Source of the DNA: Chromatiales bacterium
GTDB lineage: Bacteria > Pseudomonadota > Gammaproteobacteria > Steroidobacterales > GCA-2729495
DNA: 64,000 nucleotides
Assembly: GCA_024234935.1 (NCBI GenBank)
Contig: JACKNI010000002.1
Coordinates: 310,001-374,000 of the forward strand
Reading direction: 5' to 3'
Position numbers and translations under genes: made by a program. Under the pieces are notes generated by a model. The model made no database searches. It was given only the letters and a program-made list of their open reading frames with translations, and was not told the DNA's origin. Below are positions 25,110 to 34,306 of the stretch, piece after piece; the stretch's first letter is position 1, and each line of letters opens with the position of its first letter.

Positions 25110-26843
25110 TCAATAGACGGTCACTTCACCGCCGCCGCGCGGATCAGACGCGGCATCGACCCGGCCGGTCTCGCGGTCCCAGGTCACCACCTGCATGTTG
25201 CCAAAGCTGCGCTGGCTGAGTTCAAGCTTGTGGCCTCGCGCTTCGAGCCCGGCCTTTTCTTCAGCCGTGAACGCGCCTTCTTCGTAAGCCACCACATCCG
25301 GGTAGTACTGGTGGTGATAGCGCTTCAGACTGACCATCTGTTCCGCATCGGCACCGTCCATCCAGGCCAGGGCAGAGAGCAGCACCATGCTGATGATGCG
25401 GCTGCCGCCCGGTGTGCCGACTATCGCGACGCCACGTGGCGATTCGATAAAGGTGGGCGACATGCTCGACAGCATGCGCTTGCCGGGGGCGATGGCATTC
25501 GCCTCGGTACCGAGCAGCTCGAAGCCGTTCGGCGTGCCGGTCTTGATCGAGAAATCGTCCATTTCGTTGTTCAGGATCACGCCGGTGCCGGGCGGGATAA
25601 ACGCCGCGCCGAACCAGGTGTTGATGCTGAGCGTCCCGGCAACACGATTGCCCGCCTTGTCGAGCACCGAGAAATGCGTGGTATTCGTGCCGCCACCGGT
25701 GTCGGGCGCGACGCCGGGCAGGTTGTCGCTCGGCGTGGCGCGATCCAGCCGGATCGAGGTGCGTTGACCGTCCGCATAGCAAGGGCTTAGCAGGCGATCG
25801 ATCGGCATCGAAACGAAGGCCGGATCACCCAGATACATGGCGCGATCACGATAGGCGCGGCGCAGGGCTTCGATCGTGAGGTGCTTGCGCTCGACCGGCT
25901 GCAGGCTGGCCAGATCGTAAGCGCGCAGGATATTCAGCGTATCGCCGAGCACCACACCACCGGAGGATGGCGGTGGCACCATGACCAGGGTCGCACCCCG
26001 ATACTGGACGCGGATCGGTTCACGTTCGATGACCTTGTAGGCGGCCAGGTCATCGCGCGTCCAGATGCCGCCGCCGGCCTGCACACCGGCGACCAGGCGT
26101 CGCGCTACGTCACCCCGATAAAAACCGTCGTGGCCATCGGCCGCAAGCCGTCGCAGCGTACGGGCCAGGTCACGGAAACGCACCTTGGCCCCGGGCTGTC
26201 GCGGCACGCCGCCGGGCAGATACAAGGCGGCAAATGCCGGTGACTTGCGCGCCGCGTCTGCCCGGAACTTGAGACCCATGCCGATGCCGCGGGAAATCTC
26301 GATGCCCTCGTCGGCGTAGCGGATCGCGGGGGCAAGGCTGGTGGCGAGCGGCAGGCGGCCGTAGCGTTTGGCCAGATGAACGAGCGCCGCCGGCTCGCCG
26401 GGAATCCCCGCCGCCAGCGGGCCATCCATCGTGACGCCGGGGCGCGGATTGCCCTGGGCGTCGAGATACATGTCACGAGTGGCAGCCGCCGGTGCAACCT
26501 CGCGCCCGTCGATGACGATCTGCCGACCCGAGTCCGCTTCATGCAGCAGCCAGAATCCCCCGCCGCCAAGGCCCGAAGCATAGGGCTCGACCACCGCGAG
26601 CGCCGCGCTGATCGCCACCGCGGCATCGAAGGCATTGCCACCCGCGGCGAGGATCTCCTCACCGGCCCTGGTCGCCAGCGGATGTGCCGTGGCGACGGCG
26701 GATTTCGCCGGTGCTGGCTGTGCGCCGGCGGGCAGTATCCATATCGAAACGCAGACCAGAAGCGCGAACGCCCTGAGCTGCACGGATCGTGTGCCTGGCC
26801 GCATGCCGTGTCGTGCGACGGTGCCTTTCAGGAAGTTGCTCAC
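25110..26843 (-). CDS. ggt: Gamma-glutamyltransferase
   Basis: 577 residues. Periplasmic Ntn-hydrolase that cleaves gamma-glutamyl bonds, for example of glutathione, after autoprocessing. A signal peptide (VQLRAFALLVCVSIWILPAGA) starts about residue 22. The large subunit has the substrate Arg region DGREVAPAAATRDMY, and the processing site Thr388 lies in NTTHFSVLDKAGN. The oxyanion glycines PGGSRI occur near 480. The ATG at 26843 overlaps the coaD stop by 4 bp (ATGA), tying an envelope enzyme to a CoA gene in one operon. Confidence 0.95.
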   Translation of the reverse strand: MSNFLKGTVARHGMRPGTRSVQLRAFALLVCVSIWILPAGAQPAPAKSAVATAHPLATRAGEEILAAGGNAFDAAVAISAALAVVEPYASGLGGGGFWLLHEADSGRQIVIDGREVAPAAATRDMYLDAQGNPRPGVTMDGPLAAGIPGEPAALVHLAKRYGRLPLATSLAPAIRYADEGIEISRGIGMGLKFRADAARKSPAFAALYLPGGVPRQPGAKVRFRDLARTLRRLAADGHDGFYRGDVARRLVAGVQAGGGIWTRDDLAAYKVIEREPIRVQYRGATLVMVPPPSSGGVVLGDTLNILRAYDLASLQPVERKHLTIEALRRAYRDRAMYLGDPAFVSMPIDRLLSPCYADGQRTSIRLDRATPSDNLPGVAPDTGGGTNTTHFSVLDKAGNRVAGTLSINTWFGAAFIPPGTGVILNNEMDDFSIKTGTPNGFELLGTEANAIAPGKRMLSSMSPTFIESPRGVAIVGTPGGSRIISMVLLSALAWMDGADAEQMVSLKRYHHQYYPDVVAYEEGAFTAEEKAGLEARGHKLELSQRSFGNMQVVTWDRETGRVDAASDPRGGGEVTVY

Positions 26844-27334
26844 TGCTGCGCCAACTCGGCCCGCTTGCGCGCAAGTGCCGCGGCCACGACCTCCGGCACG
26901 AAGGCCCTGATATCCCCGCCGAGGATGCCGATCTCGCGCACGAAGGTTGAGGAAACGAAGGTGTATTCCTCCGCCGGCGTCAGAAAGACGCTTTCGATCT
27001 CGGGCTGCAGGTGCCTGTTCATGGTCGCCAGCTGGAACTCGAACTCGAAGTCGGACACGGCGCGCAGCCCGCGGATGATCACGTGCAGGCCATGCTGCCG
27101 CACATAATCGACGGTCAGGCCGGTATAGCCGTCGACGGTGATATTCGGCGCATCGGCAAGTGCGGCGCGCGCCATGCCAATCCGCTCGTCAAGCGAAAAC
27201 ATCGGTGTCTTGTTCGGGCTTGCCGCAACGGCAACCACCACACGATCGAACAGCTTCGCGGCCCGGCGCACCAGGTTGAGGTGGCCGTTGGTCACCGGAT
27301 CGAAGGTTCCGGGATACATCGCGCCGACTGACAT
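26840..27334 (-). CDS. coaD: Phosphopantetheine adenylyltransferase
   Basis: 164 residues. Penultimate step of CoA synthesis. The nucleotidyltransferase motif GTFDPVTNGHLNLV (9-22) contains the TxGH signature, and the C-terminal SSTFVREI (about 126-133) is the second ATP-binding motif. The IRGLRAVSDFEFEFQLA stretch is strictly typical. It lies 36 bp downstream of rsmD on the same strand, the conserved rsmD-coaD pair. Confidence 0.96.
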   Translation of the reverse strand: MSVGAMYPGTFDPVTNGHLNLVRRAAKLFDRVVVAVAASPNKTPMFSLDERIGMARAALADAPNITVDGYTGLTVDYVRQHGLHVIIRGLRAVSDFEFEFQLATMNRHLQPEIESVFLTPAEEYTFVSSTFVREIGILGGDIRAFVPEVVAAALARKRAELAQQ

Positions 27335-27370
27335 CCTTATGTGCTCCTCTGATTTGAACGAGCTGGTCCG

Positions 27371-27955
27371 CTACACCAGCCTGGCCAGTGCATAACGCAC
27401 CTCACCGGCCTCGCGCTCCCGGTGCACTTGCCAGCCTTCGGGCAGTTCCGGCAGCGCGTTCTTGCGGCTCGTCTCGAGATAGACCCAAGCCTGCGGGGCA
27501 AGCCAGCCACGCGCGAGGAGTGTACACAAGTTGCCCAGCTCGTCCTCCGCGTAGGGCGGATCAAGGAATACCAGATCGAAGCTGCCCGGCACGGGCCCGG
27601 CCAGCCAGCGGCGGGCATCAGCACGAATCACCCGGCCCTTGTCCTGACCCTGACCGCCAAAGCGCACCAGCGTGGCCTCCAGCGCCCTGGCGGCTGCCAC
27701 ATCCTGCTCGACGAACCAGCTCCCGGCCGCACCGCGCGACAGTGCTTCGAGGCCGAGCACGCCGGTGCCGGCATAGAGATCGAGGCAGCGCATCCCGGGC
27801 AGGACAGGCGCCAGCCAGTTGAACAGCGTTTCCCGGACGCGATCGGGCGTCGGGCGGATGTCTGTGCCCGCCGCTATGTCTATGCGCCGGCCCCGCCACT
27901 CGCCGGCGATGATCCGTACGTTGCCGGGCGCCTTGCCCGTTTGCCGCTTGTGCAT
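27371..27955 (-). CDS. rsmD: 16S rRNA (guanine966-N2)-methyltransferase
   Basis: 194 residues. A Rossmann AdoMet methyltransferase: RIIAGEWRGRRI near the N-terminus, RPTPDRVRETLFNWL (about 34-48), the AdoMet loop CLDLYAGTGVLGLEALSRGA (about 57-76) and catalytic DPPY (about 132). Divergent from ftsY across about 145 bp, the same arrangement as in E. coli. Confidence 0.95.
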   Translation of the reverse strand: MHKRQTGKAPGNVRIIAGEWRGRRIDIAAGTDIRPTPDRVRETLFNWLAPVLPGMRCLDLYAGTGVLGLEALSRGAAGSWFVEQDVAAARALEATLVRFGGQGQDKGRVIRADARRWLAGPVPGSFDLVFLDPPYAEDELGNLCTLLARGWLAPQAWVYLETSRKNALPELPEGWQVHREREAGEVRYALARLV

Positions 27956-27995
27956 CTCGCGCCTGCTCTCCTGCCTGTACCCTGGCCGTCAACGG

Positions 27996-28021
27996 CACCG
28001 GTCACCGGTCACCGGTCACCG
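27996..28021. repeat. Short tandem repeat, CACCGGT x 3.7
   Basis: Three perfect copies of CACCGGT (27996-28016) plus a partial fourth (CACCG) lie in the rsmD-ftsY intergenic region. Each unit is itself nearly palindromic (ACCGGT). Copy-number slippage is possible. It might affect spacing of the two divergent promoters, but there is no direct sign of function. Confidence 0.7.
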
Positions 28022-28099
28022 CCGGCAGATTTCACCGCCCATCTGCCCGCAGCGACAACTGCAGTTTTCCTGATCACCGGGAATCATTAACATGCCGGC

Positions 28100-29092
28100 A
28101 TGCCATCTGACAGCACTTCCGGGACAACGTCCCGTCCGGGCTTTTTCGCCCGCCTCAAGGATCGCCTCAATATCGGCAAGGATTCTCCCGCCAGGAGCAC
28201 TGGCAGCAAGCTCGGTGGCGCACTGGACTGGCTCGTCGGCCGCAAGCTCGACGACGCGATGATCGAAGAACTCGAGACCAGTCTGCTCGCAGCCGATGTG
28301 GGCGTTGATGCGGCGGAGGACATCATCCGTCGTATCCGCAAGAAAGCCAGCGGTCGCAGCATCGCCTCGGTCGAGGACGCGCGCGCGATCCTCCGCGAAT
28401 CGATTCGCGAAATCCTTGAACCACGCGCCCGGCCGCTGGTGATTCCGGACTCACCCCGCCCCTTCCTGATCCTGATGGTGGGCGTGAATGGCTCGGGAAA
28501 GACCACCACCATCGGCAAGCTCGCGCGACGCCTGCGCGAGCAGGGCCTGAAAGTCATGCTGGCGGCAGGTGACACCTACCGCGCGGCAGCCATCGAACAG
28601 CTGCAGGTCTGGGGCGAACGCAATGACGTACCGGTGATCACGCAGCAGACCGGCGCGGACCCGGCGGCAGTCATCTACGATGCCTTTGAAGCGGCGCGCG
28701 CACGCGGTATAGATGTGCTGCTGGCCGATACGGCCGGCAGGCTGCAGAACAAGGCTCATCTGATGCAGGAATTGCAGAAGGTCGTCCGCATAGCCCGGCG
28801 GCTCGATCCGACGGCCCCGCACGAAATCATGATCGTGCTTGACGCAAGCCTCGGCCAGAACGCGGTCGCACAGGCGCTGCAGTTTCACGCCGCGATCGGC
28901 CTGACCGGCATCACCATGACCAAGCTGGATGCCGGCGGCAAGGGTGGCGTGCTGATCGCGCTGGCCGAGAAGCTCGACGTACCGGTGCGCTTCATCGGCG
29001 TCGGCGAACAGGCCGCGGACATGGATGTATTCAATGCCGGCGAGTTCGCCGCTGCGCTGGTCGGATCGGCGACGCAGTCGGCGGAAAGCTGA
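28100..29092 (+). CDS. ftsY: Signal recognition particle receptor FtsY
   Basis: 330 residues. SRP-receptor GTPase that docks ribosomes translating membrane proteins. The NG domain is complete: GVNGSGKTTTIGKLA (P-loop, about 124-138), DTYRAAAIEQLQVW, DTAGRLQNKAHLM, TKLDAGGKGG. The long acidic N-terminal A domain of E. coli FtsY is missing, leaving a short basic start of about 35 residues. Its stop codon overlaps the ftsE start (TGATG), and ftsE-ftsX-rpoH follow in the conserved order. Confidence 0.95.
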   Translation: MPSDSTSGTTSRPGFFARLKDRLNIGKDSPARSTGSKLGGALDWLVGRKLDDAMIEELETSLLAADVGVDAAEDIIRRIRKKASGRSIASVEDARAILRESIREILEPRARPLVIPDSPRPFLILMVGVNGSGKTTTIGKLARRLREQGLKVMLAAGDTYRAAAIEQLQVWGERNDVPVITQQTGADPAAVIYDAFEAARARGIDVLLADTAGRLQNKAHLMQELQKVVRIARRLDPTAPHEIMIVLDASLGQNAVAQALQFHAAIGLTGITMTKLDAGGKGGVLIALAEKLDVPVRFIGVGEQAADMDVFNAGEFAAALVGSATQSAES

Positions 29093-29781
29093 TGATCCGG
29101 TTCGAAAACGTCAGCAAACGCTACGACGGCGGGCACGAGGCGCTGTCGGGCGTCTCCATCGAAGTCGCGGCCGGCGAACTCGCATTCCTGACCGGCCGCT
29201 CCGGTGCGGGCAAGAGCACGGTGTTGAAGCTGGTTGCGCTGATCGAGCGACCCACCCGCGGTCAGGTCATCGTGGGCGGCAGGCAGCTCAACAAGCTCGC
29301 CTATCGCGAAGTTCCCGCCTATCGCCAGCAGATCGGCATGGTGTTTCAGGACAACCGGCTGCTGAACGATCGCAGCGCCTACGAGAACGTGGCCCTGCCG
29401 CTCATCATCAGCGGCACCGGCCAGCGCGAAATCGGCCGGCGCGTCCGGGCGGCACTCGACCAGGTTGGCCTGCTGGACCGCGAAAAATACCCGCCGACAG
29501 CGCTGTCAGCCGGTGAGCAGCAGCGGCTCGCCATCGCGCGCGCGGTAGTGAGTCGCCCGGCCGTACTGATTGCCGACGAACCCACCGGCAACCTCGATCC
29601 GGAGCTGTCGCTGGAAATCATGACCCTGTTCCGGCGGCTGAACGAAGTCGGGGTGACGATGCTCATCGCCAGCCACGACCTGCCGCTGGTCGAGCGTTTC
29701 GGCAGCCGGCGCATCGTGCTGAGCGGCGGCCAGGTCAGCAGCGGTGAAACCATCGACAGGCCAGCCGGAGCCGCCAGGTGA
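29092..29781 (+). CDS. ftsE: Cell division ATP-binding protein FtsE
   Basis: 229 residues. ABC ATPase that with FtsX activates periplasmic peptidoglycan hydrolases at the septum. Walker A GRSGAGKST (about 36-44), signature LSAGEQQRLAIARA (about 138), Walker B VLIADEPTGNLD and a C-terminal switch His in ASHDLPLV are all present. The ATG overlaps the ftsY stop, and its own stop overlaps the GTG of ftsX. Confidence 0.95.
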   Translation: MIRFENVSKRYDGGHEALSGVSIEVAAGELAFLTGRSGAGKSTVLKLVALIERPTRGQVIVGGRQLNKLAYREVPAYRQQIGMVFQDNRLLNDRSAYENVALPLIISGTGQREIGRRVRAALDQVGLLDREKYPPTALSAGEQQRLAIARAVVSRPAVLIADEPTGNLDPELSLEIMTLFRRLNEVGVTMLIASHDLPLVERFGSRRIVLSGGQVSSGETIDRPAGAAR

Positions 29782-30698
29782 GCCCGGGTATCTGGCTGGC
29801 GCGACACGCGCAAAACCTGCTGGGCGCTCTGGGTGCAGTGAGCCGGAATCCGCTCGGTACCTTTCTGACCGTATCGGTGATCGGGATCGCCCTCGCCCTG
29901 CCGGCCGCACTGAACGTCCTCGTCCAGACGGGCAAATCCGCAGCCGGAAACTGGACAGATGTGCGCGACTTCTCCATCTACCTGCAGCCGGCGACGCCGC
30001 TGGCGCGGGCTGAAGCGCTGGCACGCGAACTGCGCAAACGGGACGGCATAGACTCCGTGCAGCTGATCACGGCCGACGCGGCAGTTGCGGAACTCGGCAA
30101 GGACCCGGTCTTTGCCAATGCGCTCGCGGCCCTGGAGAGCAACCCCTTGCCGCACACGCTGGTGGTGCGCCCGGCCGCGGACATGGGCAGCGAGCAACTC
30201 GGCAAGCTGAGTACAGAGCTGCAGAAAACGCCCGACGTGGACCTGGTGAAGCTGGACCTGCAATGGGTGCAGAGACTCAATGCCGGGCTCGATTTCCTCG
30301 CCCGGCTGGGCTGGATCGCTGCCGTACTGCTGGGTGGCGCGGTGCTCATCATCGTCGGCAATACGATCCGGCTCGACATACAGACCCGGACCGAGGAAAT
30401 CGAGGTCGCCAAACTGCTGGGCGCCACCGACACCTTCGTGCGCCGTCCCTTTCTGTATCTGGGGCTCTGGTATGGCCTGTTCGGCGGCCTCGTTGCGGTA
30501 CTGATCCTGGCCGTCAGCCTGTGGCTGCTCGGCGGCCCGGTCGAGAACCTCGCGAGCCTGTATGGCAGCAGCCTGGCACTCGAAGGACTCGGCCTCACGA
30601 CCCTCGGCGCGGTACTCGGGGGCGGGCTTCTGGCGGGCTGGTGCGGCGCCTGGCTGGCCGTGACCCGGCACCTGTCGGGCTTGCGCCCAAAGTACTGA
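29778..30698 (+). CDS. ftsX: Cell division permease-like protein FtsX
   Basis: 306 residues with a GTG start that overlaps the ftsE stop (GTGA). The first membrane segment (TFLTVSVIGIALALPAALNVL) is followed by a periplasmic domain of about 110 residues, then three more membrane segments (from about 175, 225 and 275): four in all, as expected for FtsX. The TRTEEIEVAKLLGATDTFVR cytoplasmic loop is the characteristic FtsE-contact region. Confidence 0.94.
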   Translation: MSPGIWLARHAQNLLGALGAVSRNPLGTFLTVSVIGIALALPAALNVLVQTGKSAAGNWTDVRDFSIYLQPATPLARAEALARELRKRDGIDSVQLITADAAVAELGKDPVFANALAALESNPLPHTLVVRPAADMGSEQLGKLSTELQKTPDVDLVKLDLQWVQRLNAGLDFLARLGWIAAVLLGGAVLIIVGNTIRLDIQTRTEEIEVAKLLGATDTFVRRPFLYLGLWYGLFGGLVAVLILAVSLWLLGGPVENLASLYGSSLALEGLGLTTLGAVLGGGLLAGWCGAWLAVTRHLSGLRPKY

Positions 30699-30762
30699 GC
30701 TGCCGGCCAAGTCTTTGTTTGTAATGGCTTCCTGATCGCAGAAACGGGAACTCGACTGCGCT

Positions 30763-30789
30763 TTAGCACTCTAAGCCTGCGAGTGCTAA
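30763..30789. promoter_or_regulatory. Perfect CIRCE operator upstream of rpoH
   Basis: TTAGCACTC at 30763-30771, nine spacer bases, then GAGTGCTAA at 30781-30789: an exact match to the CIRCE consensus bound by the heat-shock repressor HrcA. It ends 25 bp before the rpoH ATG and 11 bp before its strong AGGAGG ribosome site (30801-30806), so it lies in the leader or promoter region. CIRCE normally controls groESL and dnaK operons; here it implies HrcA control of the heat-shock sigma factor. Confidence 0.9.
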
Positions 30790-30813
30790 GATCGTTCCGG
30801 AGGAGGTTTCTGC

Positions 30814-31677
30814 ATGAGTACTTCGACAATGCTGGTCAGCGGACACAAGGATCTCGCCTTTGCGGGACCCTTGGGCAGTCTCGACGCCTATATAAGCAAG
30901 GTTGTCCAGGTGCCGGTCCTCAGCCAGGCCGAGGAACTTGCACTCGCGCGGCGGTTTCGCGAAGACGATGATCTGGATGCGGCACGCCAGCTGGTGCTTT
31001 CCCAGCTCCGTTTTGTCGTCCACATCGCGCGCGGCTACACCGGTTATGGCCTGCCGCTCGGCGACCTGATCCAGGAAGGCAATATCGGCCTCATGAAGGC
31101 CGTGAAGCGTTTCGACCCCGAGATGGGCGTACGGCTCGTCTCCTTCGCCGTGCACTGGATCCGTGCAGAGATCCACGAATACGTCCTCCGCAACTGGCGT
31201 CTCGTCAAGATCGCGACGACCAAGGCGCAGCGCAAACTGTTCTTCAACCTGCGCCGGGCAAAGAAACATCTGGGCTGGCTGTCGGCCCCCGAACGCGAAG
31301 TCATCGCCAAGGACCTGGGTGTCACCGCCCGCGAGGTTGGCGAAATGGAAGAGCGTCTTGCCGGTCAGGATGTGAGCTTCGATCCGGGGCCCGAGACCGA
31401 CGACGAAACCCCGTACGCACCTGCGCTCTATATTGCGAGCGAGTCGGGCGATCCGGCCCAGGCGCTGGAAAACGACGACTGGCGCGAACAGGGTGCCGAC
31501 CGCCTGCATGACGCACTCGACAGCCTGGACGCCCGCAGCCGGGAAATCCTCGAAGCGCGCTGGCTCGGCGACAAGAAAGCCACGCTGCAGACGCTGGCGG
31601 CCCGTTACGGCATCTCTGCCGAACGCGTCCGGCAGATCGAACAGACGGCGATTCGCAGCCTGCGCACCGCCATCTGA
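30814..31677 (+). CDS. rpoH: Heat-shock sigma factor RpoH (sigma-32)
   Basis: 287 residues. Region 2 has the core-binding DLIQEGNIGLMKAVKRF (about 82-98). The RpoH box QRKLFFNLRRAKK (about 139-151) separates it from other group-3 sigmas. Region 4 ends with the helix-turn-helix LAARYGISAERVRQIEQTA. The N-terminal SLDAYISKVVQVPVLSQAEE is typical. It is read after ftsYEX as in E. coli, but with an own leader that contains a perfect CIRCE site and an AGGAGG ribosome site, indicating separate regulation. Confidence 0.97.
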   Translation: MSTSTMLVSGHKDLAFAGPLGSLDAYISKVVQVPVLSQAEELALARRFREDDDLDAARQLVLSQLRFVVHIARGYTGYGLPLGDLIQEGNIGLMKAVKRFDPEMGVRLVSFAVHWIRAEIHEYVLRNWRLVKIATTKAQRKLFFNLRRAKKHLGWLSAPEREVIAKDLGVTAREVGEMEERLAGQDVSFDPGPETDDETPYAPALYIASESGDPAQALENDDWREQGADRLHDALDSLDARSREILEARWLGDKKATLQTLAARYGISAERVRQIEQTAIRSLRTAI

Positions 31678-31693
31678 ACGATTCCGGCAGGCG

Positions 31694-32377
31694 CTACTGC
31701 GTCTGCGTCACCGGCAACAGGGTGATTTCCACGCGACGATTCATTGCACGCCCTTCCTTCGTGTCGTTGCTGGCGATCGGTCGCGATTCACCGTAGCCAA
31801 CCGCGATCAGCCGCTGGGCGTTGATGCCCTGGGCGGCAAGATAGCTGCTGACACTGCCGGCACGCCGCTGTGACAGATCGAGGTTCTTGTCCTCCGGGCC
31901 CGTGCTGTCCGCATGACCGGCGATATCCACCACCGTCTTGTCGAACTCTTTCAGCACCAGCGCAACCGAGTTCAGCACCTGGTAAAACGAGGCGTTGATG
32001 TCCGCGCTGTTGGTCATGAAAGTCACGTTGCCCGGCATGTTCAGGATGATGTTGTCGCCGTTGCGGGTCACGCTCACGCCTGTCCCCTGCAGCTGCTCAC
32101 GCAGCTTCGCTTCCTGACGATCCATGTAATTGCCGACGGCACCGCCCGCGAGACCTCCGGCTCCGGCGAGAATCAGCGCACGTCTCTTGCGCTCGGACGA
32201 ACTGTCGCCGGTAATCAGTCCGATTGCAGCACCTACACCTGCACCGATGGCCGCACCCTTGGTGGTATTGCTGGTTTTCTGCGCACCGGTATAGGGGTCG
32301 ACGGACTGGCAGCCGGCAAGCGCCAGACTGATACCGAGCACCAGCATGGTCAGTTTGATTGTTCCGTGTGTATGCAT
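31694..32377 (-). CDS. OmpA-family lipoprotein with glycine-zipper
   Basis: 227 residues. The lipoprotein signal MLVLGISLALAGC has a lipobox ending at Cys23. A glycine-zipper segment GAAIGAGVGAAIGLI and a second GGLAGGAVGNYM (about 40-80) precede a C-terminal OmpA domain with IAGHADSTGPEDKNLDLSQR (about 153-172), the peptidoglycan-binding motif. Likely an outer-membrane, peptidoglycan-anchored protein of the YiaD type. The start is ATG 32377; the open frame continues far upstream only as antisense to purK. Convergent with rpoH. Confidence 0.92.
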   Translation of the reverse strand: MHTHGTIKLTMLVLGISLALAGCQSVDPYTGAQKTSNTTKGAAIGAGVGAAIGLITGDSSSERKRRALILAGAGGLAGGAVGNYMDRQEAKLREQLQGTGVSVTRNGDNIILNMPGNVTFMTNSADINASFYQVLNSVALVLKEFDKTVVDIAGHADSTGPEDKNLDLSQRRAGSVSSYLAAQGINAQRLIAVGYGESRPIASNDTKEGRAMNRRVEITLLPVTQTQ

Positions 32378-32578
32378 ACTCTTGAACTCCTGAAATTTCC
32401 CGTGCCGGCAACCGGGCCGGCGGCAGCAGCCGAAGCTGCACAAGACTTGCCGTCCGGAGTTTAACCACGTATGAACAAGGATGCTGCCGCCCGTTTTCCA
32501 TGGAACAGCATGCCTTGCAGCGTGACCGGCAGCGCCTTCTGTAGAATTACCAGTCCCCGGACCACGGGTGGAGTAACG

Positions 32579-33100
32579 ATGGCAAGCAAAGCGAAAAGCA
32601 GATCCGCATCGGCCCGGCAGCCACTGGTCGGCGTCGTGATGGGCTCGGACTCCGACTGGCCCACGCTCCGGGCGGCGGTGGAAATCCTGCAGAAATTCGG
32701 CGTGCCCTGCGAGAAACGCGTGGTCTCGGCACATCGAACCCCGGACCTCATGTTCGAGTACGCCGCCGCCGCGCGCGGCCGTGGCCTCAGGCTGATCATT
32801 GCCGGCGCAGGCGGTGCCGCTCATCTGCCCGGCATGATTGCCGCCAAGACCACGCTCCCGGTACTCGGTGTTCCGGTCCTGTCGAAAGCACTTTCCGGTC
32901 AGGACTCGCTGCTTTCCATCGTGCAAATGCCCAAAGGCATACCCGTGGCGACATTTGCCATCGGTGAAGCGGGCGCAGCCAATGCCGCACTGTTTGCCGT
33001 CGCCGTACTCGCCGGCGATGACCCCGCGCTGGCGAAAAAGCTCGCTGCTTTTCGCCAGCGACAGGCCAGAACCGTGATGGCCATGAAGCTTCACGACTGA
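32579..33100 (+). CDS. purE: N5-carboxyaminoimidazole ribonucleotide mutase
   Basis: 173 residues. Purine synthesis enzyme converting N5-CAIR to CAIR. Seen: VGVVMGSDSDWPTL (about 16-29), VVSAHRTPDLMFEY (about 46-59), the IIAGAGGAAHLPGMIAA active-site loop and VPVLSKALSGQDSLLSIVQM (about 98-117). I chose ATG 32579 because GGAG is placed 7-8 bases before it; the longer in-frame start at 32471 has no such site. The stop codon abuts the purK ATG. Confidence 0.95.
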   Translation: MASKAKSRSASARQPLVGVVMGSDSDWPTLRAAVEILQKFGVPCEKRVVSAHRTPDLMFEYAAAARGRGLRLIIAGAGGAAHLPGMIAAKTTLPVLGVPVLSKALSGQDSLLSIVQMPKGIPVATFAIGEAGAANAALFAVAVLAGDDPALAKKLAAFRQRQARTVMAMKLHD

Positions 33101-34267
33101 ATGGCGGCAATTCTCCCGCCTGCCAACCTGGGTCTGCTGGGCGGCGGCCAACTCGGCCGCTTCTTCGTGCAGGCAGCCCGGGAACTGGGCTATCGGGTGT
33201 GGGTGCTTGATCCGGATCCGGACAGCCCGGCCGGACACATTGCCGACCGGCACCTGGCTGCTGCATACGACGATCAGCCTGCCCTCGATGCGCTGGCCGC
33301 GCACTGTGCGGCGATTACGACCGAATTCGAAAACGTGCCTGCACCCAGCCTGGAGTACCTGGCACGTACCGTTTGCGTTGCCCCTGCCGCTGCCGCCGTT
33401 GCAGTCTGTCAGGACCGCATTGCCGAAAAGGAATTCCTGCACCGATACGGCCTGCCGCATGGTCCCTGGGCCGCAATCCGCAGCGCAGGCGACCTGCAGG
33501 CCGCTGACAGCGCGCTGTTCCCGGGCATCCTCAAGGTCGCGCGCTTTGGCTATGACGGCAAGGGCCAGTCGCGCGTCAACACGCGTGATGAAGCGCTCGC
33601 GGCCTTCCGACACAACGCCGACAAGGCCTGCGTACTGGAGGCATTGCTGCCGCTCGACGCTGAAGTATCGGTGGTACTCGCGCGCGGCAGGGACGGGCAG
33701 ACCGAATGCTTCCCGGTCGCGGAGAACAGTCACCGCAACGGCATCCTCGATGTCTCGATCGTGCCGGCGCGCATTCCTGCCGCACTGGCCGAAAACGCGC
33801 GGCAATGTGCGCTGCAGATCGCAACTGCGCTGGACTATGTCGGCACCCTGGCTGTCGAGTTCTTCATCAGCCGCGGCAAGCTCTTCGTCAACGAGATGGC
33901 GCCCCGCCCGCACAACAGCGGCCACTACACGCTGGATGCCTGTCAGACGAGCCAGTACGCGCAGCAGGTGCGGGCACTCTGCGGTTTGCCGCTCGGCGAG
34001 CCATCGGCCCGCAGCGTTGCCGTGATGGTCAACCTGCTCGGCGACCTGTGGTTCGATACCGGCGAGCCACGCGAGCCTGACTGGCCCGTGCTGCTCGCGA
34101 TTCCCGAACTCAGGCTGCATCTCTATGGCAAGAGCGAAGCCCGGCCAGGCCGCAAGATGGGCCACTTCACGGTATTGGGCAGCGATCTGCCTTCGGTGCT
34201 CGCGACCGCGATGAAGGCGCGTCAGCTGATCGGCATCCGGGACGACAGTGGCCCCGGAGTGGCCTAA
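33101..34267 (+). CDS. purK: N5-carboxyaminoimidazole ribonucleotide synthase
   Basis: 388 residues. ATP-grasp enzyme making N5-CAIR from AIR, bicarbonate and ATP, the step before PurE. N-terminal LGLLGGGQLGRFFVQAA (about 10-26), a central KVARFGYDGKGQSRV nucleotide loop (about 145-159), VEFFISRGKLFVNEMAPRPH with metal-binding Glu/Asn (about 251-270) and NSGHYTLDAC are diagnostic. It starts immediately after the purE stop. Confidence 0.96.
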   Translation: MAAILPPANLGLLGGGQLGRFFVQAARELGYRVWVLDPDPDSPAGHIADRHLAAAYDDQPALDALAAHCAAITTEFENVPAPSLEYLARTVCVAPAAAAVAVCQDRIAEKEFLHRYGLPHGPWAAIRSAGDLQAADSALFPGILKVARFGYDGKGQSRVNTRDEALAAFRHNADKACVLEALLPLDAEVSVVLARGRDGQTECFPVAENSHRNGILDVSIVPARIPAALAENARQCALQIATALDYVGTLAVEFFISRGKLFVNEMAPRPHNSGHYTLDACQTSQYAQQVRALCGLPLGEPSARSVAVMVNLLGDLWFDTGEPREPDWPVLLAIPELRLHLYGKSEARPGRKMGHFTVLGSDLPSVLATAMKARQLIGIRDDSGPGVA

Positions 34268-34306
34268 TATCGCTCACAGTACTCATCGACACGGATTGAT
34301 GCACAC

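Noticed and set aside
27996..28021. CACCGGT repeats considered as a CRISPR fragment or iteron set
   Set aside because: Units are 7 bp with no spacers and only 3.7 copies, so it is a simple tandem repeat. No CRISPR array or cas gene is present in the window.
32378..34165. Long in-frame extension upstream of the OmpA-like lipoprotein
   Set aside because: It lies antisense to purE and purK. The lipoprotein signal and lipobox place the start at 32377.
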